NCBI GenBank assembly: GCA_016722025.1 | Contig: JADKGZ010000004.1 | Coordinates: 124,001-188,000, forward strand | Direction of reading: 5' to 3' | Length of the DNA: 64,000 nt | From: Acidimicrobiaceae bacterium | GTDB lineage: Bacteria > Actinomycetota > Acidimicrobiia > Acidimicrobiales > Ilumatobacteraceae | In this document: positions 1-6,941 of the stretch, piece by piece | How the letters are laid out: the number at the start of each line of letters is the position of its first letter | Numbering within the stretch: position 1 is the first letter of the stretch | Program-made: the position numbers and the translations under genes | Notes under the pieces: generated by a model | What the model was told of the DNA's origin: nothing | The model's database searches: none | What the model saw: the letters and a program-made list of their open reading frames with translations, nothing else

Positions 1-1
1 C

Positions 2-652
2 GCGCTCGCCAACGAACGCTTCTCGTTCAGCGGCAAGTACTTCCAGCTGCCGCAGCCCGGCATCCCCGATCGCGGCGAGACCGTGCAGCAGCTCACGCTG
101 GTACCGCGCCCCATCTACCCCTACGAGATCTGGCAGGCCGTCACCAGCCCGCCCACCGTGGAGTACGTGCCCACCGTCGACCACGGCGCAGTGTTCTGGA
201 ACCAGCACCCCACGTTCATCAAGCGCATGTGGGACCGATACGGCGAGCTGCACGAGCAGTACCAGCACAGCGCCCTCACCCCCGGCGCGAAGCGGATGCT
301 CGTGGTCAGCGTGCGCATCGAGGACACTCACGAGGAAGCCTTGCGCACCGCCCGCAACGGCCACGACGAGTTCTGGAAGTTCCTCGGCCCGTACGGCTGG
401 AGCCGTGGGTACATGGGCGACGACGGCAAGCCGGTGCAGCCGGGCCTCATCCCGTCGCTGGAGGAGTCGATGCGGCAGCGCACCATTCTCGTCGGCTCGG
501 TCGAAGAGGTGGCCGCGCAGGTGCAGGAGCTGAAGGACCTGCTGGGGGTCGAGTACCTCACGCTGTTCCCGCACCTGGTGGGCGACCCGTACAGCAAGGC
601 CGTCGAGCAGATGGATCGCTTCGTCAACGAAGTGATGCCCCTTGTGTCCTGA
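2..652 (+). CDS. LLM-class flavin (probably F420-) dependent oxidoreductase, C-terminal part
   Basis: The frame is open from base 2 and runs 216 codons to the stop at 650-652, so the true start lies upstream of the window. The C-terminal stretch (motif VGSVEEVAAQVQELKDLLGV, then YLTLFPHL) is typical of the end of the luciferase-like TIM-barrel monooxygenase family. There a cofactor-bound flavin or F420 oxidises or reduces an unknown organic substrate in the cytoplasm. The presence of cofD and cofE in this window makes F420 a reasonable cofactor, but the cofactor-binding N-terminal half is not visible. The XRE-cupin regulator starts 18 bases downstream and may be co-transcribed. Confidence 0.8.
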   Translation, partial: ALANERFSFSGKYFQLPQPGIPDRGETVQQLTLVPRPIYPYEIWQAVTSPPTVEYVPTVDHGAVFWNQHPTFIKRMWDRYGELHEQYQHSALTPGAKRMLVVSVRIEDTHEEALRTARNGHDEFWKFLGPYGWSRGYMGDDGKPVQPGLIPSLEESMRQRTILVGSVEEVAAQVQELKDLLGVEYLTLFPHLVGDPYSKAVEQMDRFVNEVMPLVS

Positions 653-670
653 AGCAGCACGTCGCGCCGC

Positions 671-1264
671 ATGACCACCGCTCCCGAAGCCCATCGCTGG
701 GAGGTCATGGGCCGGGCCATCAAGGAGCGCCGGCTCGGGCAGCCCTTCACGTTGGTGGAGCTCGCGGAACGGGCCGGGCTCTCACAGCCCTTCCTGTCGC
801 AGGTGGAGAACGGCCGCGCCCAGCCGTCGATGGCCTCGCTCTACCGCATCGCCAGTGCGCTGGGCACCACGCCGCAGGCGCTCTTCGGCGGGCTGGCCAA
901 TGCGGCAGCACCGGCACTCGCTCGCGCCACCGGCACCGACGTGGCGACCATCGCCACCGACGGCGAGTCGTTGCGCCGGTTGCTGCTACCGGGCGACACG
1001 CCGGTCCACGTCATCGAGTTGGTGGGCCTGGCCGTCGATTTCCTGGAGCCGTGGCAGCACCCGGGGTTCGAGGCGCTGTACGTGCTGACCGGGCCGATCG
1101 ACGTGGAAGTGGATGGGCAGTGCTCCACGCTGGCCACCGGCGACTTCCTCTCCTACCCGTCGCACCTGCCGCATCGCTATCGCTCGGCACTCGGTGCCGG
1201 TGCACGCGTGCTGCTGATCGAGACGCAGCACGAAGCCGGCCAGCGCGGCACGCACTCGATCTAG
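671..1264 (+). CDS. XRE-family regulator with C-terminal cupin domain
   Basis: The protein has 197 residues. Residues about 12-70 form a Cro/C1-type helix-turn-helix (ELAERAGLSQPFLSQVENG). Residues about 115-185 form a small beta-barrel cupin (HPGFEALYVLTG, then GDFLSYPSHLPHRY), which in this family binds a small ligand or metal. Such two-domain proteins are cytoplasmic transcription factors, often regulating an adjacent catabolic or redox gene. Here the neighbour upstream is the oxidoreductase 18 bases away on the same strand, which is the best candidate target. The ligand is unknown. Confidence 0.85.
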   Translation: MTTAPEAHRWEVMGRAIKERRLGQPFTLVELAERAGLSQPFLSQVENGRAQPSMASLYRIASALGTTPQALFGGLANAAAPALARATGTDVATIATDGESLRRLLLPGDTPVHVIELVGLAVDFLEPWQHPGFEALYVLTGPIDVEVDGQCSTLATGDFLSYPSHLPHRYRSALGAGARVLLIETQHEAGQRGTHSI

Positions 1265-1328
1265 CAACTCGCGCTGCGCACCCGGGTTTCTGGGCGTGAT
1301 CCTTCCAAATCAACCGTCTGGGCGTGAC

Positions 1329-1349
1329 TCGTCTCGGCCACCGAGACGA
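1329..1349. terminator. Hairpin between convergent genes
   Basis: TCGTCTCGG (1329-1337) and CCGAGACGA (1341-1349) form a perfect 9-bp stem with a 3-base loop. It lies between the 3' ends of the XRE-cupin gene (+) and the crotonase (-). There is no T-tract, so a bidirectional terminator is an inference from position and symmetry. Confidence 0.4.
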
Positions 1350-1386
1350 AGTACGCCCGGAAGCCGAGCACGGCGGGGTACCGCTG

Positions 1387-2184
1387 CTACCGACGACCCT
1401 TCCACGGGAAGCGAGGGGCTCGGCGTTCCTGGAACGCCGCCACACCTTCGGTCATCTCACCCGACATCGCGACCTCGCGAGCCCACGTCTCGGCCAGGTC
1501 GGCCGAGACCACCCCATGCTCGGTGACCGCCGCGATCATCTCCTTCGTCGCGGCCTGCGTGAGCAGCGAGCGTTGCGCCAGGGAGGTGCACAGATCGACG
1601 AGCCGTGCCTCGATCGCATCGGCAGCCAGCAGTTCGTCGACGAGGCCGATTCGATGCGCTTCGGGCGCGTCGATCAGGTCGCCGGTGAACAGCAGTCGCT
1701 TGGCGGCCGGACCGAGCAGCCGCACCGACCGTTCGAGCGACGCGGGCGGGTAGACGATGCCCAGCTTGGCGGGCGTGATGCCGAAGCGCGCGCCGCCGAC
1801 CGCCAACCGGAAGTCGCAGTCGATCGCTACTGCGCAGCCCCCTCCGATGCAGTCGCCCTGCACCACCGCGATGGTGGGCTTGGGCAGCATCGCCAACGCA
1901 TGCTCGGCGGCCATGTTGGCGTCCATGAACGACGGCGAGCCCGTCGCCCGATCCGCCAGCAGCTCGGTGATGTCGGCGCCGGCGCAGAAGTGGTCGCCTG
2001 CACCGCGCAGCACCACCACTCGCACCGCAGCATCGGCCGCAAGCCGATGACACGCGGCACCCAGCGCCAGCCACATGTCGTAGGTGACGGCATTGCGCTT
2101 GCCCGGTCGGTTGAGCGTGATGGTGCCGATGGCCCCATCGACGGAGACGAGCAGATCCGGCAGCGACGTGCCGCCGGTGCTCAT
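1387..2184 (-). CDS. Enoyl-CoA hydratase/isomerase (crotonase) family protein, probably not a hydratase
   Basis: The protein has 265 residues and the crotonase fold: ITLNRPGKRNAV near the N-terminus and the oxyanion-hole motifs GDHFCAGADI and CIGGGCAVAIDCDFRLA. The start at 2184 is chosen because its ATG overlaps the TGA of the upstream hydrolase (ATGA). In true hydratases one catalytic glutamate follows the GGGC motif and another sits in P-E-x-x-L-G. Here both positions are alanine (GGGCA and PAKLG). It therefore probably binds an acyl-CoA but catalyses something other than simple hydration, or has lost activity. It is the second gene of a two-gene unit with the alpha/beta hydrolase. Confidence 0.85.
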   Translation of the reverse strand: MSTGGTSLPDLLVSVDGAIGTITLNRPGKRNAVTYDMWLALGAACHRLAADAAVRVVVLRGAGDHFCAGADITELLADRATGSPSFMDANMAAEHALAMLPKPTIAVVQGDCIGGGCAVAIDCDFRLAVGGARFGITPAKLGIVYPPASLERSVRLLGPAAKRLLFTGDLIDAPEAHRIGLVDELLAADAIEARLVDLCTSLAQRSLLTQAATKEMIAAVTEHGVVSADLAETWAREVAMSGEMTEGVAAFQERRAPRFPWKGRR

Positions 2185-2945
2185 GCGCCGACCTGCGCCT
2201 CGAACTCCGCGAGCCGCGCAAGGAAGCGGGCGGGGTCGACGAGGTGCAGGTAGTGACCCATGTCGGGCCACACCTCGACGGTCGCGGTGGGCACCAGGTG
2301 CTGCAGCCACGGGCCGTAGTCGGGGCCGGGATCGATGCCGTGCAGGGCCAGGTACGGCACGGTGATGCCGCCCGCCAACGCTTCGACGGTGGCATCGAGC
2401 TCGGCCTCGGTGGACTCGAACACCGCGGCCCAGGTGGCGAGCACCACTGCTTGGTCGGCACGACGGTGCTCGCGCAAGCGCGCCTGCTCGCTGGCCGACA
2501 ACGGGCCGTCCATTGCGGTGAACATCAGCTCCAGCGCTTGCTGGAACGACTCGTCGTCACCCTTCAACATCGGCTCCAGCTGCTCGAGTGCGGCCTTGAA
2601 CGCCGACAGGCGCAACGATTGGTCGATGTTGATGACCGCGCGACACGGAGCGATCGCAGCGAAGGCGCTGGCCACCACGCCTCCCAACGAGTGCCCGACC
2701 ACCAGTGCATCGTTCACGCCGAGGGCAGATGCGGTCTCCACCACGTCGGTGGCGTAGCTGATGGGGTCGTAGCCGACATCGGAGTCGCTTTCGCCATGGC
2801 CGCGCAGATCGACGGCCAGCACGAGATGATGCGCGGCCAGCGAGTGCAGCAAGGGGTGCCACGCGTGCCTGCTGTCGGTGATGCCATGGATGAGGACGAT
2901 GGCGGGGTCGTGAGCATGACCGATCAGTTCGTGCGCGAGCAGCAT
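2181..2945 (-). CDS. Alpha/beta hydrolase
   Basis: The protein has 254 residues with a classic alpha/beta hydrolase layout: oxyanion loop HGITDSRHAW, nucleophile elbow VGHSLGG, acid region LHGIDPGPD and catalytic histidine in DMGHYLHL. No signal peptide is seen, so it is cytoplasmic. The substrate is unknown; pairing with a crotonase suggests an ester, lactone or thioester. Its stop overlaps the start of the crotonase by 4 bases, so the two are translationally coupled. A TAGCCT hexamer ends 6 bases before the ATG, with no ribosome-binding site, which suggests a leaderless message. Confidence 0.85.
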   Translation of the reverse strand: MLLAHELIGHAHDPAIVLIHGITDSRHAWHPLLHSLAAHHLVLAVDLRGHGESDSDVGYDPISYATDVVETASALGVNDALVVGHSLGGVVASAFAAIAPCRAVINIDQSLRLSAFKAALEQLEPMLKGDDESFQQALELMFTAMDGPLSASEQARLREHRRADQAVVLATWAAVFESTEAELDATVEALAGGITVPYLALHGIDPGPDYGPWLQHLVPTATVEVWPDMGHYLHLVDPARFLARLAEFEAQVGA

Positions 2946-2951
2946 GGCCGA

Positions 2952-2957
2952 AGGCTA
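2952..2957 (-). promoter_or_regulatory. -10 element TAGCCT of a probable leaderless promoter
   Basis: On the minus strand TAGCCT lies 6 bases upstream of the hydrolase ATG at 2945, the spacing expected when transcription starts at the start codon. GTGACA occurs 10 bases further upstream. Confidence 0.45.
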
Positions 2958-2984
2958 GGCCAACACCTGTCACACGACGGTCCT

Positions 2985-3013
2985 CGGACAGCGCCGGGTC
3001 GGGCAACTACGCT
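2985..3013 (+). promoter_or_regulatory. Possible promoter of the lipoprotein pair
   Basis: CGGACA (2985-2990) and TACGCT (3008-3013) are separated by 17 bases. The lipoprotein start follows 31 bases after the -10-like hexamer, with the purine-rich sequence GGAG just upstream of the start. The -35 match is weak. Confidence 0.3.
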
Positions 3014-3044
3014 ACATGCACCCCCTGACACATTGGAGATTCAG

Positions 3045-3509
3045 ATGAAGCGTTCCAGCACCCTGATCGTCGGCGCGCTGCTCGCCATGGTTGCGTTCAC
3101 CGGCTGTGGCGACGACGACAAGTCGAGCGGCGGCTCGAGCGGCGACTACTGCGCCAGGATCGCGGCGTACAAGGCGAAGTCCGACGAGCTCGACGTCGTG
3201 TTCTCCGACACGCCCGACCCGGCCAAGGTGGAGGATGCGTTCGTCACCATGCAGACCATGATCAGCGACATGAAGAACGGCGCGCCCGCCGAGATCAAGG
3301 CCGATGTCATCACGATGAGCGCCGCCATCGACAACGTGGTCGCGATCTTCAGCAAGTACGACTGGGATTTCACCGCGCTGGCCGCCGCACCCGACTTCGC
3401 CGAACTGCAGGATCAGCTCGCCGGCGCCGACATGCAGGCCGCCAGCGATCGCCTCGAGGCGTACTCCACCAGCGTGTGCGGCATCGCCTCGGAGACGACG
3501 ACAGCGTGA
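3045..3509 (+). CDS. Putative lipoprotein, paralogue of the next gene
   Basis: The protein has 154 residues. It begins with a lipoprotein signal peptide ending AFTGC, with the lipidated cysteine at about residue 21, followed by an Asp/Ser/Gly linker, so it is anchored outside the membrane. The rest is a helical domain of unknown function with cysteines near both ends (YCARIAAY and TSVCGI). The next gene encodes a protein with the same plan (FCAV near the start of the domain, AYCGL at the end, and a shared PAEI/PAEL-x-D-V segment), so this is a tandem duplication. The stop overlaps the next start (GTGA). I do not recognise a function. Confidence 0.75.
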   Translation: MKRSSTLIVGALLAMVAFTGCGDDDKSSGGSSGDYCARIAAYKAKSDELDVVFSDTPDPAKVEDAFVTMQTMISDMKNGAPAEIKADVITMSAAIDNVVAIFSKYDWDFTALAAAPDFAELQDQLAGADMQAASDRLEAYSTSVCGIASETTTA

Positions 3510-4078
3510 GCCGCGTCACCATCTTGGCCATCACTGCCCTGCTCGGGTTGGCAGCGTGCGGCGACGACACGTCCAGCACCTCCAACAGCGTCGACCCCTC
3601 CACGGTCGAGTCGGTCACGGCCGCCGACCCCACGGTCGCCGAAACCGCGCCCGGTGACACCGCGCCCAGCGACACCGCACCCGGCGATACGGCCAGCGAC
3701 GACACGTTCCCTCTCGACACGTTCCCCGTCGACACGGCCGACCCCAACGCCCCTGGCATCGGCAGCGAGTTCTGTGCCGTCAGCGACGAACTGAACGCCT
3801 CCGATTTCGACCCGTTCTCGGCCACGCCCGCGGAGGTGGAGGCGTTCTTCAACGTCGAGTTCGCCGACATGTTCGGCCGGCTGCAGGCCGCCACACCGGC
3901 GGAACTGACCGACGACGTCGAGACCGTGGGCAACCTCTACGGCATCCTGATCGCGGAACTGGAAGCCAACGGCTGGGATGTCAACGCCGCGTTCGAGATC
4001 CCAGAGGTCCAAGCAGCGATGACCGGCGAAGAGATCTCCACGGCCGGCGGCAACCTCGACGCCTACTGCGGGCTGTAA
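3506..4078 (+). CDS. Putative lipoprotein with Thr/Asp-rich linker
   Basis: The protein has 190 residues from a GTG start that overlaps the preceding stop (GTGA). The signal peptide ends GLAAC, with the lipobox cysteine at about residue 18. Residues about 20-80 are a low-complexity linker of repeated P-G-D-T / P-S-D-T units, likely extended and possibly glycosylated. A helical domain follows, starting with FCAVSDELN and ending DAYCGL, and resembles the domain of the preceding lipoprotein. It is probably exported and membrane-anchored. Function is unknown; it could be a binding or cell-surface protein. Confidence 0.75.
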   Translation: MSRVTILAITALLGLAACGDDTSSTSNSVDPSTVESVTAADPTVAETAPGDTAPSDTAPGDTASDDTFPLDTFPVDTADPNAPGIGSEFCAVSDELNASDFDPFSATPAEVEAFFNVEFADMFGRLQAATPAELTDDVETVGNLYGILIAELEANGWDVNAAFEIPEVQAAMTGEEISTAGGNLDAYCGL

Positions 4079-4080
4079 GG

Positions 4081-4117
4081 CTACGATTGTCGTAGTCATC
4101 CACTACGACAATCGGAG
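4081..4117 (+). promoter_or_regulatory. Perfect inverted-repeat operator before the aminotransferase operon
   Basis: CGATTGTCGTAGT (4084-4096) and ACTACGACAATCG (4102-4114) are perfect 13-bp inverted repeats around a 5-base spacer. Within them the hexamer CTACGA or its complement occurs three times (4081-4086, 4090-4095, 4103-4108). The first and third copies are 22 bases apart. A TACGAT hexamer (4082-4087) could be the -10. The right arm ends on the first base of the ribosome-binding site GGAG (4114-4117). The operon encodes an Lrp/AsnC regulator, a family that binds such palindromes, so autoregulation is likely. A terminator for the lipoprotein pair is the alternative. Confidence 0.6.
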
Positions 4118-4123
4118 TTCTAC

Positions 4124-5557
4124 ATGAACATCACCTCCGATGACGCTGCGCGTCATCATTCCTCGCTCTCCGACGACGCGCAGCGCCATCTGTGGATGCA
4201 CTTCACCCGCCTCGGCGCCTTCACCGGCAACACCGTGCCGGTGATCGCCCGCGGCGAAGGCTGCTACGTCTACGACCAGCAGGGCAAGCGCTACCTCGAC
4301 GGCCTCTCCGGGCTGTTCACCGTGCAGGTCGGCCATGGCCGCAAGGAGATCGCGGAAGCCGCCAGGCACCAGTCCGAAACGCTGGCCTACTTCCCCGTCT
4401 GGTCGTTCGCGCACGAGCCGGCCATCACGCTCGCCAAGCGACTGGCCGACCACGCCCCCGGCGACCTCAACCGCGTGTTCTTCACCCCCAGCGGCGGCGA
4501 CGCGGTGGAGACGGCGATCAAGCTGGCCCGCCAGTACTGGAAGCTGCGCGGGCAGCACGGCCGCACGAAGGTCATCTCGCGCTACCTCGCCTACCACGGC
4601 ACCACGATGGGCGCCCTCAGCCTCACCGGCGTGCCCTCGATCAAGACCCCGTTCGAGCCACTGATGCCCGGCGCCATCAAGGTGCAGACCCCGTACCGGT
4701 ACCGGTGCAACGACTGCCGTGACGCCCTCACCGACGACAGCACGTGCAGCCTGCGCTGCGCCGACGACCTGGCGTTGCGCATCGAGATGGAGGGCCCCGA
4801 CAGCATCGCCGCCGTCTTCATGGAGCCGGTGCAGAACACGGGCGGCGCCTTCACCCCACCCGACGGGTACTGGGCGCGAGTGCGCGAGATCTGTGACGAG
4901 TACGACATCTTGCTGGTGAGCGACGAGGTCATCTCCGCCTTCGGTCGCTTCGGCCACATGTTCGGCAGCCAGCGCTACCAGTACCAGCCCGACATGATCA
5001 CCTTCGCCAAGGGCGTCACGTCCGGTTACGCGCCGCTGGGAGGCGTGATGATCAGCGATCGCATCGCCGAGCCGTTCCTCAACGACACCACCACCTTCCT
5101 GCAAGGGCAGACCTTCGGCGCCCACCCCGTGTCGTGCGCCGTCGCCAACGCCAACCTCGACATCTTCGAGCGTGAAGACATCTGTGGCCACGTCCTCGCC
5201 AATGAAGGTCGGTTCAAGCAGCTCATCGAAGGCCTCCTCGACATCCCTCTAGTGGGCGACGTGCGCGGCGACGGCTACTTCCTGGCCATCGAGTTGGTTC
5301 CCGACAAGGCCACCCGCGGCGTGTTCACGGCCGAACAGGCGGAGTGGCTGCTACGCGGCTACCTGTCGCCGCGCCTCTACGACGCCGGCCTCATCTGCCG
5401 CGCCGACGATCGCGGCGAGCCGGTGATCACGCTGTCGCCGCCGCTCATCGCCGGCGAGGAGGAGTTCGCGTTCATCGAATCAACGCTGCGCCGAGCGCTC
5501 ACCGACGCCAGCCGCGAGTTCGCCGGCCGCCAGGGCCAGGCTGTGACAGTGCGATGA
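4124..5557 (+). CDS. Class III PLP-dependent aminotransferase
   Basis: The protein has 477 residues, usual for the ornithine/GABA/beta-alanine transaminase family, which moves an amino group from an omega- or beta-amino acid or amine to a 2-oxo acid. Visible motifs are YHGTT at about 157, the cofactor aspartate in LVSDEVISAFGRFG (Asp267) and the Schiff-base lysine in TFAKG (Lys296). Residues 195-212 contain four cysteines (C-x2-C-x9-C-x3-C) in an insertion that could bind a metal. The start has GGAG 6 bases upstream. The stop overlaps the regulator start (ATGA). The exact substrate cannot be read from the sequence. Confidence 0.9.
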   Translation: MNITSDDAARHHSSLSDDAQRHLWMHFTRLGAFTGNTVPVIARGEGCYVYDQQGKRYLDGLSGLFTVQVGHGRKEIAEAARHQSETLAYFPVWSFAHEPAITLAKRLADHAPGDLNRVFFTPSGGDAVETAIKLARQYWKLRGQHGRTKVISRYLAYHGTTMGALSLTGVPSIKTPFEPLMPGAIKVQTPYRYRCNDCRDALTDDSTCSLRCADDLALRIEMEGPDSIAAVFMEPVQNTGGAFTPPDGYWARVREICDEYDILLVSDEVISAFGRFGHMFGSQRYQYQPDMITFAKGVTSGYAPLGGVMISDRIAEPFLNDTTTFLQGQTFGAHPVSCAVANANLDIFEREDICGHVLANEGRFKQLIEGLLDIPLVGDVRGDGYFLAIELVPDKATRGVFTAEQAEWLLRGYLSPRLYDAGLICRADDRGEPVITLSPPLIAGEEEFAFIESTLRRALTDASREFAGRQGQAVTVR

Positions 5558-6018
5558 GCGCCACTACCGGGCCGGCGGCGCTCGACGACAAGGACCGCAC
5601 CATCATCGAGTTGCTGCAGGCCGACGGTCGCATGCCGTTCACAAAAGTGGCCGCCGAGGTGGGCCTCACCGAAGGCGCCATCCGCCAGCGAGTCCAGCGC
5701 CTCACCGACACCGGTGTGATGCAGATCGTCGCCGTCACCGACCCCCTCTCGTTGGGCATGCGCCGAGTCGCGATGATCGGCGCCCGCGTCGGCGGCGATG
5801 CGGAGGCCACCGCTGCCTCGCTGTCGAAGATGGAGGAAGTCGAGTACCTCGTCGCCACCGCCGGCCGCTACGACCTGATGTTCGAGGTGGTCGCCGACGA
5901 CGACACACATCTGATGTCGTTGCTGTCCGCTTTGCGCGGCCGCGACGACATCCTGGAGGCCGAGGCATTCGTGTGCCTCAAGTTGTTCAAGCAGACCTTC
6001 AGTTGGGGAGCCCGATGA
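5554..6018 (+). CDS. Lrp/AsnC-family transcriptional regulator
   Basis: The protein has 154 residues: an N-terminal winged helix-turn-helix (LDDKDRTIIELLQADGR, then VAAEVGLTEGAIRQRVQRL) followed by a ligand-sensing RAM domain (VEYLVATAGRYDLMFEVVA). Family members form dimers to octamers and respond to amino acids. The ATG at 5554 overlaps the aminotransferase stop and its own stop overlaps psuG, so it is embedded in the operon. It most likely controls the operon through the perfect inverted repeat at 4084-4114, responding to the aminotransferase substrate or product. Confidence 0.9.
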   Translation: MSATTGPAALDDKDRTIIELLQADGRMPFTKVAAEVGLTEGAIRQRVQRLTDTGVMQIVAVTDPLSLGMRRVAMIGARVGGDAEATAASLSKMEEVEYLVATAGRYDLMFEVVADDDTHLMSLLSALRGRDDILEAEAFVCLKLFKQTFSWGAR

Positions 6019-6941
6019 ACGCAGCGCACAGCCTTTCCATCCTGCCCGCGGTCGCGGAAGCCCTCGCTGCCGGCCATCCCGTGGTCGCGCTGGAGAGCAC
6101 CATCATCAGCCATGGCATGCCCTACCCGCAGAACGTGCAGATGGCAACCGAGGTGGAAGGCATCGTGCGCGCCAACGGCGCGACACCGGCCACCATCGCA
6201 GTGCTCGACGGCGTGTGCTGCGTCGGCCTCGACGCCGACCAACTGGAACGCCTGGGCACCGAGCACGGCGTGCACAAGGCCACCACCCGCGATCTGCCAT
6301 GGCTGATCGCCACGCAGGCCACTGGCGCCACCACCGTGGCGGCCACCATGCGCATCGCCGCGCTCGCCGGCATCCGAGTGTTCGCCACCGGGGGCATCGG
6401 CGGCGTGCACCGCGGCGCGGCCACCACCTTCGACATCTCCGCCGACCTCACCGAGCTCGCCGTCACGCCGGTGGCCGTGGTGTCGGCCGGGGTGAAGAGC
6501 ATCCTCGACATCCGCCTCACGCTCGAGCGGCTGGAGACACTCGGCGTGCCCGTCGTGGTGAACGGCAGCGACGAGTTCCCCAGCTTCTACAGCCGCGAGA
6601 GCGGGCTGGCGGCGCCCCACCGCCTCGACGGCGCGGCCGCGTTGGCCAGCATGCTGCACGCCACCTGGAACGTGCTCGGCCTCACCACCGGCATCAGCAT
6701 CGCCAACCCGATTCCTGCGGCCGACGAGATCCCGGCATCCGAGATCAGCGCCTTCATCGAAGAGGCGATCGTCGAGCTCGATGTGCAGCACGTCAGCGGG
6801 CAAGATGTCACCCCGTTCCTGCTCAAGCGCATCGTCGAACGCACAGCGGGTCGCAGCTTGGTGGCCAACCTCGCCCTCGTCCGCAACAATGCCGCCACGG
6901 CCGCTGCGATTGCCGTGGAGTACGCGAAGCTCCAGGGATGA
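6015..6941 (+). CDS. psuG: Pseudouridine-5'-phosphate glycosidase
   Basis: The protein has 308 residues, the usual length for PsuG, which reversibly cleaves pseudouridine 5'-phosphate to uracil and ribose 5-phosphate. Diagnostic segments include VALESTIISHGMPYPQN, the glycine-rich FATGGIGGVHRGA, SAGVKSILD and NGSDEFPSFYSRESG. The start at 6015 overlaps the regulator stop (ATGA), and the stop overlaps the next gene in the same way. In many bacteria psuG is paired with the kinase gene psuK; no PfkB-type kinase is present here, so it depends on a kinase elsewhere or works on another C-nucleotide. Its company with an aminotransferase is unusual. Confidence 0.92.
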   Translation: MNAAHSLSILPAVAEALAAGHPVVALESTIISHGMPYPQNVQMATEVEGIVRANGATPATIAVLDGVCCVGLDADQLERLGTEHGVHKATTRDLPWLIATQATGATTVAATMRIAALAGIRVFATGGIGGVHRGAATTFDISADLTELAVTPVAVVSAGVKSILDIRLTLERLETLGVPVVVNGSDEFPSFYSRESGLAAPHRLDGAAALASMLHATWNVLGLTTGISIANPIPAADEIPASEISAFIEEAIVELDVQHVSGQDVTPFLLKRIVERTAGRSLVANLALVRNNAATAAAIAVEYAKLQG

